Assembly: GCF_000189635.1 (NCBI RefSeq)
Contig: NW_002476413.1
Span: 496,001-560,000, forward strand
DNA: 64,000 nucleotides
Direction: 5' to 3'
Source: Tetrahymena thermophila SB210
Taxonomy: Eukaryota; Ciliophora; Oligohymenophorea; Hymenostomatida; Tetrahymenidae
Part shown: one piece after another, positions 1 to 12,900 of the stretch
Numbering within the stretch: the stretch's first letter is position 1
Layout of the letters: each line of letters begins with the position of its first letter
Program-made: the position numbers and the translations under genes
Notes under the pieces: generated by a model
What the model was told of the DNA's origin: nothing
Databases searched by the model: none
Seen by the model: the letters and a program-made list of their open reading frames with translations, nothing else

Positions 1-350
1 AAAATGAATTTTTAGTATATTTTAAAAGCCACTTTATCAATATTTCCTATTTCTATCCTGCAAGACTGGCATCCTATTATTTCTTTTGCCCTTTTTTTTA
101 AGTTTTTTCCAGCATCAACATTATAAGTAGTGACTAAAATTTATTCTGGCTAAACTCCTTAGTCTATCAGATATTTTAATCTTATCACTAAAGTTGTTGT
201 TTTACCAGAACCTGCACATGCTATAATTTTTTAATCTTCATTTAAATCTGATAAAATTACTTTTAATTATTCTTAGCTAGGCCTGATCTCACACTCCGAT
301 CCATTATAATCCTAATAATTAATTACTCTATATTTATTTTAGTTGTCCAT
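1..350 (-). CDS. UvrD/Rep-type helicase, N-terminus (partial)
   Basis: Superfamily 1 helicases unwind DNA with ATP. Reading the minus strand from the ATG at 350 with TAA/TAG as Gln gives about 116 codons open to the window edge. Seen: a Q-rich lead (residues 1-30), then motif I (Walker A) ACAGSGKTTT at about residue 50 and motif Ia-like ILVTTYNVDAGKNLKKR about 25 residues on, the order and spacing of UvrD/PcrA/Rep proteins. The family usually has AGAGSGKT and TFTNKAA; the first matches closely, the second is a looser form. The rest of the gene (motifs II-VI) lies outside the window. The call rests on two motifs, so the family is fairly sure but the subfamily (UvrD, Srs2, FBH1) is not. Confidence 0.75.
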
Positions 351-1359
351 TTTTGATAAGAACTTACTATTATTAGTAATTAAAATTATTTGATTTACCC
401 TAATTAATAGTACCTATATTAGATTAATTTCAACCAATTAAATAGAAATATTTTCGGTATATATAACTAACTAAAGGAAAAAGATATATTTTATAAAATT
501 AAGCAATTTGAATTTTATTTGATAAACCGCGGACTGTTTTGCGCAATAATAATAAAAGAGTTTGAAAGCAAAATAAATTTTAATTAAGATGATTGAAATT
601 TAATTTTTAATTTGAAATTGCATTTAACTTAATATAGCTGTTAATCTTGAGATTAAATATTTATTTATTATTTGCCTACAAAAATTAATTTGAAATATAT
701 ATAACTAAAATACAGAGCTAATAAAACACAATTAAAATTATTATTTTATTTTGTTGATAGATTTTAATAAAATAACAAAATATTTAACTTATATTATATT
801 TATATGAATTTTAATTATTGTTAATATATGAATTTATAGTTGAAATTAAGAAATGAAAATTAATGGAATTTAATGTTTTTATTTCTAAATTCATCAAATA
901 GTAATTCATTATTATTTTGCTTATTTAACTAAAAAAATTATTTACAAATAAATTGAATGCATTTAAAACATGTTATTGAATTGAATTTCATATTTAAGGA
1001 TATTAAATTAAAAAAATAATTTAATAGTTAATACTTTATAATAAAATATACAAAGACAATAATTCATATGAAAAATGAGCTTATTATTTAATTAATTTGT
1101 TCATTTTTGATTTAACATTATTAATTTATAAGCACATTACTATTTTTTTTATGTAATTTCTTTTATAGATTAATTGCTAAAATACTCTCATCTCTTGAGC
1201 TAGCTTTATTAATTAGCATACATTCTGTTCAAAACATATTAATATGACTTTACTAACATTATTTTACATTCTAAATAGTTTATTAAAATTTATTTTGTCA
1301 AGTATTAAGGTAGGTATACATTTCTATTAGGATTTCAATTTATGTAAGAAGCTATTTAG
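351..1359. other. AT-rich intergenic spacer
   Basis: About 1 kb between the helicase start and the 3' end of the channel gene. It is very AT-rich and broken by TGA in all frames; no gene, RNA or notable repeat is seen. It should hold the helicase promoter and the terminator of the channel gene. Confidence 0.5.
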
Positions 1360-3662
1360 TCAGTTATTTTAATTGAAAATAATTTCTTCAACTTTTTCGT
1401 CTGACCACGAAGGGTGAATTTTACCTTAGACTTCTTAATATTTGTTATAGTAAGAATATAAATTTTCATTTCCTTCATCTGTAACTTCAAAACTTTCTTC
1501 TCTTTTCATCATTTTCTTTTAGATGGTTTAAATATTTTTTCTCCTTTTTTTAATCGCTTTATAAACATTTTCAAAGATAGTATTAATAAACACATTAAAG
1601 ACCAACATATATTTAGCAAATTAAATGTAGCTTTCTCTTGTAAAGAACCCATCTATTTACTCTGTTAGAAGATATGAAATGGTTACTACATACATCATAG
1701 CAATAGCAGCTATTCTTGTTGCTACAGTTACAATTTTATAGTTGTAAAAACTGTACATAGAATATTAATAAACTATAGCAAATCTATTTCCTATAAAGTG
1801 AAAAATCAGCCCTCCTAAGACATAAAACCAAGCTATAGGACAAATAAAGCTTATAATTATACCAAAAGTGTACTATTTATACAATATTACAACTCTCTTT
1901 TCGAGTGGAAAGTTTGGTCTCTGATAAAGGTTATTTAGTGCTTGCTAAAAATATTGCTTTTTACCTCTTTGTATTTTCCATTTCCTATATCTATGCAAAA
2001 GGTATTAAGGCCCTAAAAAAATTTCAAGTAAACTAAGACCACAAAAACCCTAATTTGTGAATTAAAATAATTTTTATATGATGATTTGCTAAATAATATG
2101 TTATTACAGAAATTAGTGTGACAATTCCATATACCTTAACATTGACTTTTTCGTAATCAACTTTATCCTCTTTAAAATTAATAGAGAAGTAAGTTAAAAA
2201 GATAGGAACAATTATGTAGAACTACAAGTGAAAGGCAAAGTTGCATACAACCATATAAATTGATTCTATATAGAGTGTTGGCTGTTTACTTTTTTGCAGA
2301 AGATATTTCATAAATATCCATACAAAGTTAGATATTACGAACAAGATTAATGAAATTAAATAATCTGTAACTTTTTGGGACAAAGTTTCATTTCTGGATT
2401 TTGAATTAAACTACCATTCATATAAAAACTAAGTCAATCTAGGCAATCCAATAAAGATAATTAATGTAAAAGCTATCAAAAGTACAGAAAGTTATCCTCT
2501 TTTTTAATTAAAAAATGAAAATAAATAAATCAAAAAAATATTTTTTAAAATTTAAACCAATCAAAAATAATTTTAACTTAGAAAAAACCAAATTCCTTCT
2601 AAAAAAGGGTGTAAGCAACACAAATTTATTATTGTAAAAATTCCTTCAATTTATAAAGGTAAAACTAAACAAGAAGAATTTTATTTACTTTTATTTGCCC
2701 AAGTATCCAATGTTTTACCAAATAATTTCTGATAACTCTGGAGCTTTCTCACATATTATCCTACGTGTTGTTTTTTCCTTTGATTAATCACAAAGTTGTT
2801 ATTTAAGTTTATGGACAGTGGATAGGAAGTAGCTTTTGTTTAGGAGATTGTAGACTATGATTTAATCCTTTTCAGAGAGAAAAGTGATAATAATCTAACC
2901 ACTGAAAACTGAACTTTCATCAGATAATTACTTAAGCTATGAGTAGTTAAATCTTAGCTTTTCGATCAACTTTTATTTTTTGGTTTACTTAGTACAACTA
3001 TATATCTTTTAAAGTAGATCCATTCTTTGATTGACAAGTTTATGCTTTTCATAAGTATTATATATATTGGTTATGCAAGCAATTTTGACATTTAGGTTGT
3101 AAGTATTTTTAACAATCAATTGAAGATTCTTAACTATTTCTTCATCTGTATATAATTATGGTAAATATTTAATAAGTAGACTTTACTTCCTTAATTTAGT
3201 GAGCTATGTTTCTTGCTTTATTTTATTCATTTTTTTAAGAATTTATGGAGATTAATAGAAGAATATATTACTCACTTGTAATAAAAGTAATATAATAAAC
3301 TTCAAATCTGCCAAATATATTTGTGTATCTTGATCACTATATCTCCTCAGTTAGACTTCACTGATTATACTTAATCTAAAGAGAGTGAGGCACTCAGGAA
3401 ATTCTTATTCTTATGTTTACTTATCATGTTGCTTGCTATATTAAGTGCTGAATTCTTGTTAATTTTTATATTTATTTTTTATATTTGAGCATACTTTTTC
3501 TGTTTAGATTTAGAAGTATATTAAATAAATTAAGATGACTGCTAAGATAGTTGCTATAAAAAATTTATTTACTTAAAACAAATATGATAAACTTCCTCCG
3601 TATTTTTTGTTAATGCATGAATAGTTGAATTTAAAAAAAGTTAATTTTTTGTTATTAATCAT
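1360..3662 (-). CDS. OSCA/TMEM63-like multi-pass channel protein, spliced
   Basis: Likely a mechanically gated cation channel or relative in a cell membrane. Start at 3662 (AAA ATG ATT AAT), stop TGA at 1362-1360. Seen in order: first membrane segment (FFIATILAVILIYLIYF), a long cytosolic part ending in the family signature (RIICEKAPELSEIIWQNIG, compare AP-P-DI-W-N in OSCA/TMEM63), then a run of hydrophobic segments (LLIAFTLIIFIGLP, FVISNFVWIFM, FYIIVPIFLTYF, TFGIIISFICPIAWF, IAAIAMMYVVTISYLL) and a charged tail. A 58-nt intron (2107-2050, GT..AG, phase 0) restores the frame. More introns are needed near 2.53-2.70 kb and perhaps 3.19-3.26 kb; their exact ends are unresolved. The family is inferred from topology plus the signature, so a TMC or anoctamin relative is not excluded. 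The start lies 91 bp from the divergent gene at 3754. Confidence 0.65.
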
Positions 3663-3753
3663 TTTCCCGCAGCATTTACAAAATTATGATTCTATGTCAT
3701 CTTAAATATTTTAATAATCCTATTATTATCTATCGCTATTTTAACTATCATTT
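3663..3753. promoter_or_regulatory. divergent promoter region
   Basis: Only 91 bp separate the ATG of the channel gene (minus, 3662) from the ATG of the signal-peptide gene (plus, 3754), so both must be driven from this short AT-rich interval. No specific binding site could be named. Confidence 0.5.
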
Positions 3754-4353
3754 ATGCTTTACTCTCTCTTTTTGCTTTTATTTTCAATCTTTTTCTCTCC
3801 TAAAATATTTGCTTATTCATGTATCAGTGCTTCTTATATTGTTCCTGGGTATTTAAATGGATTAAAATCTGATCCGAATGATATTCTATCTGAACTATCA
3901 AAAAAGTCTTCTTAAACTCCTCTTCTTTCAAAGAAAGGAAATGATGGCTAAACATTCTTAACTGAGCTAGAAAACTCAGCTTTTAGTGTCTCTTTTAATA
4001 AATTTGAAACTCTTCTTTAAGGCTACTAAGGAGGCTACTAGGCTTAAAAAGGTAAATTATTATCTTATATTACATCTAATAATTCATTTTTGGATTCTTC
4101 TGTAAAGCAGCTGCTATCCATCAAAGATCACAAATAAATATATAAATAAATAATTAGACTGTATTATTTGATTTTTTTAGGTTAAAGTATATTGCTTAAT
4201 ATAAGATTCAACTATTTATAGAGAATTAATTTTATGTGTCAAAATACAATAATTAATGTATTAAATTTTAATTTGATGTAAAATTCATCTTTGAGTAAAT
4301 CAAGTATTTTCTTACCTCCTGATCAGACATTTTTATAATAGAAGTTTTTTTGA
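3754..4353 (+). CDS. predicted secreted or membrane-anchored protein, probably truncated
   Basis: Not assigned to a family. The ATG at 3754 opens a 199-codon frame to TGA at 4351-4353. Residues 1-22 form a clear signal peptide (MLYSLFLLLFSIFFSPKIFA, cleavage likely near FAYS). It is followed by normal-looking protein: a Ser-rich stretch around residues 40-60, a GYQGGYQ motif near 107, and a leucine-rich piece to about residue 130 (near 4137). Beyond that point the codons turn to AT-rich low-complexity sequence of the kind found in the neighbouring non-coding DNA, so the true gene probably ends or is interrupted there. An intron starting at GTAAATTATT (about 4051) is another possibility. The position at the very edge of the gene-poor region suggests that the gene has lost its 3' part, or that the remainder lies beyond germline-limited DNA. 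Confidence 0.5.
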
Positions 4354-5514
4354 CTAATTTTAAACAAAATAAAAAGTACATCTATTTTATCAGATATATT
4401 TCAAATATTAATAACAGATAGATAGATTTCATAAAAATCAATATGAAACAATGAATTTTTGTTACAAATATTAATCAAAAGCTGAGCACTTCTTCTAAAA
4501 AAAACTGTTAAAAAATATGATAATTGCTAAATTGTTGAAATAAATAATTAAAATTGTTATTTAAATTTAAAAGGATTTAACTACGTGTCTTTTTATAAAG
4601 AATAGTTTAAAATAGCAAAATATTCATTCTTATAGCTTCCTATTTACAATATAAGAGGAAAGAATTTAATTCTAAAAATATTTCCAGATCAAAGAAACCC
4701 TTTGCTAGAGAGTTCTATGTAAATATCTTGTAAAAAAAAGTAAAAAAAAATACAAAATATTGTTTTTTGAGTTTCATTTAAATATTAAAGTTTTTAATAG
4801 ATTAAAGCAAATTTTGTATATTAAAGAATTGATTTTTTAGATAAAGCATTTTTGAATTTATTAATAAATACTATTTTTACATAGCTTTTTTGCTTTTAAA
4901 AATTTTTTATGTATGTTTTAATAATAAAAATTCAAATTAACTTATGTATTTTTAAAATATTTAAAAAAATAATTTATTTTTAAATGCATTTATTTGCTTT
5001 ATTTTGTTAAAACTTCATAAGAAATATTAATAATTATTGATTCATATTTGTTTTTTTAGAATTTTTAAGAGTTTTTAAATAAAATTAAAAAATAAATTTA
5101 AGTATTTAAATGCTAATTTTAGGATATTTAATTAATTATTCATTCTTACTTATTTAATTTGTTTTTTATTTAAATTGAATTTTATAAATAAGTAAATTGA
5201 TAAACATTTTTAACTAAATTTTTGTTTGTGGAAGAATAAAAACATCTTAAAATTCAAAAGTGAAATTAAGGATTATTATCTTTATTGATGGAATTTTGTT
5301 AAAGTTTACTTTTATATAAAATAGATTTTAAATTACCTTATTTATTTCAGTAAAATTAAAGAAAAATATTACTCTAAATATACAATTTAAAAAAATTCTT
5401 TATCTGAAATCATTTTTACTTTTTTATGATTATAGAAAAATTTTTAATGTTTTCAAAACCAATTATTCATATATAACTGAACTCTTTAGTTTTTTGGCCA
5501 CAATTAATTTTTAA
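4354..5514. other. AT-rich DNA without genes
   Basis: Over 1.1 kb of very AT-rich sequence with many homopolymer runs and no frame that looks coding on either strand. It separates the last ordinary gene from repeat unit A. Confidence 0.5.
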
Positions 5515-7919
5515 TCTGATTTTTTAATCAATCAAAAAAATTTCTTAAATTTTGTTCAGTAAATTATTTTTTTTGAGTGGTGAAAAAAGTTAAATTTATA
5601 TTAACTTTTTCCTTTACTTAAAAAGTAAAAAATATACCTTAATATCATTGATATTATTTTTGAGAAAAGAGCTAAAGAGTTAATCTTACTTTTTTAATTA
5701 TTATTACTATCATATTGTTATAAATTTAAATATTCATTCATTCATTCATTTTTTTTAAATGTGTGTTGAAAAATAAATTGTGTGATTAAAAAAACTAAAT
5801 TGTTTTTTCAAAAAATACATATTTATGTGAGAATGCGTCAGGTAATAATTCAATTAATAAATATATATTCATTTATAAATACTAATAATTTTAAAATATC
5901 AAACAACCTTAAATAAGCATAAAACTAATTTAGCAAGAATATTTGTGCAGAAATTTGAAAAAAAAAGCAATTAAAAATACTATATTAATATTTTGCTTTA
6001 TCAACTTTACAGTATTCTATAAAATTATTCTGCTATTTTGCTTTACGATTACATTATTTAATAAAATTTATAAGTTAATCTATAATTTGTATTACATTGA
6101 AAAAATAGCCTAGTTACTTTATGAAACTTTATCATAGATTGTTCAATAAACTTTTTTATATAATACTATAATTAAACTTTCTATTTTAATGGAATAAGTA
6201 AGAGAAAGTAGAGAGAAGTATTGCTCTATTTAAAAGTATTCAATAACTAATAGAGCTTTAATAAATTGTTTTTATAATCATAGTTTTAGAAGTATCTTAT
6301 GTTTAATTTTTATTATTACAGTAAGCAAATGTGTTAAATACAAAAAAAATAATTAAAAAATATTAAGTGATAAACACAAATAAATCCATACAATATATAT
6401 GTAATTTCTTTCATTCTATTTAATTCACTTTAAAACCTCATTAGATTATACAAAAGTTTTTTAACGTGCAATTTCTTTTCCCAAAAATTTGAGATAAAAT
6501 TAATTTGAGAAAAATAGGGTGGTGAACTATCTTAATTAATGAAGATTAACAGTAATACATTCTATTTTTTATTTTTCACTACAAAAAATTTCAACTTAAA
6601 TATAATATTTATTGTTCATTTTAAAGTTTTAAATATTCTTGATTATTTTAATGTTTTTATGAGATAAAAATATTTTAAATAAAGTAAGCATCCTTTTATA
6701 AAAGAGCTCTATTTTTCAAAAAAAAATTAATATTTTATGATTTCGATATTTATTCTTGAAATTTTTTTACATATTTTGCAGCTATAGCGTATTAGAGCAT
6801 GAATTTAGTTTAAATTAAAAAAAGAATTGTTTCTTGTATTTTCTGACAAATGATACATGATTAAGCTTATATTATTTAAATTTGATATTAGTAAGGTCGA
6901 AAGCAGCTTTGAGCTGGTAATCAGTTGTCTAAAAAAATTAAAACTAAATATTTTGATGTGAAGGACAAAATATTTAATGGTTAATTAGCTAAAATATAAT
7001 ATTGTATTAATGTGTTATAAATTTTATTAGATTTTAAAGACATTTTTGAATTTGAAAATCTAACTTTCTTAAAATCAATATCCCTTCAGAAAAGTAACGC
7101 TGATCCATATATGATTTAACCTACCCTCTAATTCCAAATCTAATTTTTATAATAATTTTTTGTATGAGTTATAAATTTTACAAGTAAGTGATTGATTTGT
7201 ATTTTTTTTAATTAAAGCTAACTTCTCCCACCCGTAGAATTAATTCTTTATAAATCAAGTTAAGTTTTTATTAAATTTAATTTATTTTTTAAAAATCATA
7301 GAAAGACTGTTAGTTAGATATTGAAATTTTAATTAAGAAACTTTAATGAACAAAATATTGATTAGAGTTGAAATATATTTTAAAATTACTGTAACAAAAT
7401 CATATCTAAAATAAAAAGATTGTAACAAGTATAAGAATAGAATAATATTATCGTCAAATTAAATATAATATAATGATTATGATTAGTGTGTATAGTTTAG
7501 AAGTAGGAATTACAACATTTTTTATTTATATTTAATTATAAAAGTGTATAAATAAGAATAGAAAAATATTTTTGTAAAAGTAAATTTAAAAAAATCATAA
7601 TGATTAGTTTGAATAATTTAGAAGTAGGATCACAAATATATATATATATATTTATATAAGTGTATAAAGTTACATCAACAGAATTTTTCTTCTAATTGAT
7701 AATGACATAATTTATTATATTTTATTTATTTATTTATCATATTTATTGGATTTCTCCAATCATTTGAATATAATTATTCTTTTGTTAAATTTATATAATT
7801 TTTTTGTTTAAAAAGAGTTCTATTGAAGTTATCTGGTTTTTCTCGTTTATTTTGCTATATTGTTTCATAATAATAGAGGGAGAGAGAAAGAATTAGAGAA
7901 AGATCACACATATTTGTTT

Positions 7920-8696
7920 TCAAAGGTTTTGCATTTTTCTTCTTTTTTGGTAGAATTTTAACTTTTGTGATTAGCTTGGATTATCAATAGATTATAACAA
8001 AAATCTCACAACTTCTAAGTGAACTTCTTTATTCTAAACCTTACTATTCTCCAGCCAAATGGATTCGATATTTTAAAGAAAGTACCTGAGAAGCATCTTG
8101 AAGGAATCTTTCTCAATCATATGCATAGCTTTCATGTTCCATCTTTTTCCGTAAACTTTCAAGTTTTTCTTTAATAATTTGACTAATTAAGAATAGTTTT
8201 TTTTATTTGCCAGTTTACAGAATTCGTTCTATTTATCACAGTCTTTTTCATTCTCGATATATCTCTAGAAAGATTTTAAGATATTTTTCATAATATTTGA
8301 ATTTTTAATAGCAAAGACATTTTCTTCAAGGTCAAATTGATTTGAGTTGTTAGAGCTACTTTATTTGTTATCTTATGTGCTGATCATTTCAGAATCTTCT
8401 TAATATTCGACTATCTCTATATCAGGCATTGAGCTAGTGTCAATGTTATCAAATAAATCTTCAGAATTGTTTTTGCTACTAGAAAAGTGTTGTTATTCTT
8501 CAAGATGCTACTTTTGATTATCATTAGCACAAGTCATTTTCTCGTCTTTTTATTATGAAATCCATACATCTTAGTTAGCAACTTTTTCAGCAATTTCAAT
8601 CAAAAGGGCGATAGAGAAACTCTAGTTAAAAGCGCTCTTTAAGTTTTCACTCTTTTTTTCTGAGATTTAGAGAGAGGAGCGTTAATTGGTATTCAT
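7920..8696 (-). CDS. uncharacterised acidic/basic 258-aa protein, copy A
   Basis: I do not recognise the family. Single-exon frame, ATG at 8696, TGA at 7922-7920, reading Gln at TAA/TAG. Layout: residues 1-55 moderately conserved, with a hydrophobic helix (SIALLIEIAEKVANQDVW) near 28-45; residues 55-125 acidic and low complexity (SSMPDIEIVEYQEDSE); residues 130-258 basic and probably helical (NIMKNILKSFQRYIENEKD, KLLKKNLKVYGKRWNM, KMLLRYFLQNIESIWLEN), ending in YQKRRKMQNL. No signal peptide or membrane span; an intracellular, perhaps nuclear, protein is inferred. About 93% identical to copy B with no indel over 777 nt, although the flanks of the two copies differ by many indels. Upstream DNA (8700-9000) is AT-rich. 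No transposase or nuclease motif is seen. Confidence 0.8.
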
Positions 8697-9830
8697 TTAG
8701 ATATTTTTTGTAGAAATAGAGTTAATTGGTTTTTATAATTATTATTATTATTTTTTATTTAAATTTTATTATAAAACTTTATTAGGTTCAATCACATCTA
8801 TTTAAATTTATAAAAATGATAGTGAGTTTTCACGAATTTTTTATTTATTTCAAATTATGGAATAGCAATTAAATTCAAAAATTAAAAACTGCAGGCTGAT
8901 ATATTTTTCAATAAAAACTTTTTGATTTATTTATAGTGATAATACAATTAATTAAGCCATAAAATCTTTCATCTATCCTCAATATTTAGAATTCTAATTA
9001 TTATTTTTCATTTAAAATTCATGGAATCTAGCAAAATATTTAGATAACTTACACCAAGTCTGCTAATAATTTCTAAGCATGTTTACTGATACTAATTCCA
9101 AAAGAATAGAAGCACTGATAGATATTAAATTTAATAAATGATGGTTTGAAATTAAGTTACATAGAATTTTTAATCTAAAATAATAAACCAGTAAATTTTA
9201 TTTTCAAGCTTTTCAATCAAGATTTTGCAAAAAGAACTTTTTTATTAAATGTAATACATACAAGACTTTTCAGAACTAGATTAAAGTATAAATAAATAGA
9301 ACTCTTTTTTCTAAATTATAATAAGTTACAATTGCAAGCATACGTATGATATATAATTAATCATCATTTTTAAAATTATTTCAAAACATCCTTAAAGAGT
9401 TTGAGACATTTTATTCAACCAAAAATATTTTTTTTATTTTTCTTAGAATTGTGGTTGAATATTTTTTTTATAATAATTTTTCAAACATTTTAACAAAAAT
9501 TATGTTTTCTAATTACTGAATAAAAATAGAAACATTACTTCTTTCAAAAACTCTACTTATGATTTCTAACATAGTTTAATTATTTATAAATTATAATATA
9601 TTCACTTATGAAATAGTAATAGCTACACTTTTTAACTGAAAAATCATATTTTTTTTAATATTTTGTGCATGCACTTGAAAAATATTTATTTACTCTCATA
9701 CATATTTGATTTTTTAAATAATTAATGGATTTTATTTATCATGTTATTTATTTATATCTTTTATGGTAATAGCTTTATTATTGAATTTATTTAAATTATT
9801 GCGACAAAATTTATGATACTTACCCAATCT

Positions 9831-9930
9831 AGCTAAAAACTGAATCTTACCTAAGATTAAATTTATAGCCGCTATTCCTGGCTATTCCTTTTTCTAAATT
9901 AATTAAAGACAGGAGTATTAGGAAATTCTG
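9831..9930. other. conserved stem-loop segment, unit A
   Basis: A roughly 100-bp block in the non-coding part of the unit that stays unusually similar in B (around 23822-23925) and C (around 45375-45480). It holds a near-perfect small palindrome AATCTTACCTAAGATT (9843-9858) and a second possible hairpin with arms ATAGCC (9865-9870) and GGCTAT (9880-9885). It could be a regulatory site or a small structured RNA; neither is shown. In unit C the first palindrome has two changes that are not compensatory, which weakens the RNA idea. Confidence 0.35.
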
Positions 9931-12900
9931 CATTTTCAAATAAAAAACTTTTATTTCAATATAAATATCACAAAAATTTTCATTTCATTGATTTTTCTAA
10001 AATATTTTTTTATTGGAATATATTTCATTAATAAAAACTGTTTATTTGCTAAAAAAATTACTTTACAAGAAAGAAATTTTTTTATATCATACTTTTTAGT
10101 TATTAACATTATTTCTAAAATAAACTAGCTTTAAATATAGAAATATATTATCAATAATTTTATTTTAATTAACATAAAGCACGTTACTAGAATGAAAAAA
10201 ATACCGCTTTACTTTATTTTCCTGCTTAAAATATTAAACATACTTATTGATAAATAAATCAATTCATCAAATAGTCCTTATGCTTTCAATTAAAGCTTAA
10301 CTCTAATATAAAATAAATACTTACTTAGTAAGGAAAGAAAGAAATATCTATCATATTTAGTAAGTTACTACAAAAAAATGTCCATTTAATGAAAAATAAA
10401 AATTTATATTAATCTAATTTATTTAAATTTTAATACAGTATTATTTTCATAATACTAACTAATTAGTCTAAAATTTATACCAGTAACTTATTTTTAAATA
10501 ATAAATTCCCTTTTTTCTCATTTAATATTATAAAAATAGCTTATCATAAATGAATAGCAATTAATTATTTTAAAATATTTATCAATCTCTAGCTATTGAT
10601 AGAATATGTAACTATCACAAAATTTGTTGATAAAATTCTAAAAGATTTATGTAGCAGCTTTATTTATAATTTTGTATCGTTAATAAGTTTTCATTATTAT
10701 TATTTTAGTTAAAAATTATTAAGAATAAATCTCATGTAAACATTAATTTTTCTATAATAAAACTCTATTACACTTAACAAAAAAATTACGTCATATATTA
10801 CTAACCAATTTATTGATACTGGAAGAATTAGCGTAATTCAAATATACTTAGTTTTTGAACTATCAATTTTAGGAAAACTACAATAATATTATTATGAAAC
10901 CTAAGAGAAAACAATATAGTTTGATTTAAAAATATCTTAAATTTTTTACAAATTAAGTATTTCAGAAATCTTTTTTTGTTTGTAATTATTGTTAATAAAG
11001 CTTTGCGCCTAATTAAATATTTATAGCTTCTATTCTTAAAAAATGCTAATAATTCATTATTTAGAATACTTATATTCTTAGATTTACTAAATACCATTAG
11101 TAAATAATTATATTTGTTTTTTCCTATTTTACTAACTTTTCAAATCAAATTTAAAAAATGTATTAAAAAGTAATAAATAATTTTTAAAATAGAGTGAAAC
11201 ATAATAATTTAGATAACAATTCATAAAATTAATATATATTTACCATTACATTTATAAATTACTCATATTTTTTTATATTTCAAACAAAACTTAGAATTCA
11301 AAGTGAGTAAATAACTTCTATCATGTTCAATTTTTAAGGAAAATAAATGAAAGACCTTTGGATTTATAATAAATTTAGTTATTATATAAAATTTACAATA
11401 AAACTTTTAATACCATCATATAGAACTAATTCTATTAATAAAAATATTATAACAAATACAAACTACTCTATTAGCTGCCTGTTTAATTAATTTTATTGAC
11501 GTTAATTTAATGAGGTTATAAGTTAGGTAATAACATATTGTTATTAAAGAATATTGTTTATTCAAATATAAAATTAGAAATTAATATAAATCCTCTTTTT
11601 TTCAGAATATGTTTTCATTTTTATCATTCATTAAAAATGCTCAAAATTTTTCTATTCTTTAGAATTATAAAAAAAAGTATTGAGAATATTGATATTATAG
11701 AGTAGGTTTTGGTTTTTTTATACTAAGCTTTTTTTCAAGTATATGAACAATTCTTTGTTATTTACAATTTATAAAATTAATAACAAACTGACATAAAGAA
11801 ATTCTACATTAAAAGCGTTATTTGTATTGAATGATTTATCAGAAAACTTTTTCTTAATTATTTACCAATATAATATAAATAATATTTTTGTAAAATGAAA
11901 TGGTCTCATTAAATTGCATCAAAAGCAGTACCTTAAAAAATATTAACTTTTAAATATAATTTTTAAATAAATTTTATATAATCAATAAAGTTCTTTGTGA
12001 AGGTTGTGTTTATTTTAAGAATTAGCTCTTTTTAAAATAAATAATTTTATGTAAGAAAACTGAATATATCGACTTCACCTTTTTTAAAAATAAGCCTTAG
12101 CTACTTGATTTTTGAAAATTCTTTTTTAAAGGAAAATATGTGGTTTTTATTTTAAAGAATATGCGTGCACATGAATTTTATATATTTCTTACTGTCTTTG
12201 TTTTTAAATTTTTTTGTTTGAGTTGTGGTTATGAATTTGTTAATTTTAAAATATACACTTAATTTATAATTTAGGTTCTACTAACTTATTAAGCATCTAT
12301 AAAACAAATAAAATTAGGTTATATAGAAAATAGATTTTTACAAAAGACAGTCTCTATGTAAATTAGCTTTTCATAATTAGTCTTATTCAACCTAGTATTA
12401 TTATATTGGATGGCATTAATGTTATTTGTTACTTAGATTAACTTTAATTGCTTAACTGATTTATTTACTAGATCTAAGTTTTTCATGTAGGATTTGTTAA
12501 AAAGCTGATCTTTTTTTAAATAATTATTTAATGTGATTCTAATATAGAAAGTAAAGTTATTTCCTTAAAGATATTTCACATCAGGGTTTGACATATATTT
12601 ATTTCTTATTAAGGCAAATAAACAGAAATCTTTTAAATTTGGTATATTTTCATCTATAGCATTGGAAAAAATTTGTAATAGAAGTTATGAATCAAATTAA
12701 TTTAGTTTCTACTTTAAGTAAATATAAACACAAAAAAGAATAGATGTAATGTAAAATAAAAGCAGATGATTTAAAGGCTGTAAATAAATAATTAAAAAAT
12801 ACAAATAAAATTAATTCATCTCTTAATTATGACAGTATGTTACATTAAATTAAAAATACGAATATTGTTAGAGCTATCAATTGTTTACCGATTTTACATA

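Noticed and set aside
10828-11097. Minus-strand open frame of 89 codons in unit A
   Set aside because: Lys/Phe/Ile-rich low complexity and not open in units B or C; a chance frame in AT-rich DNA.
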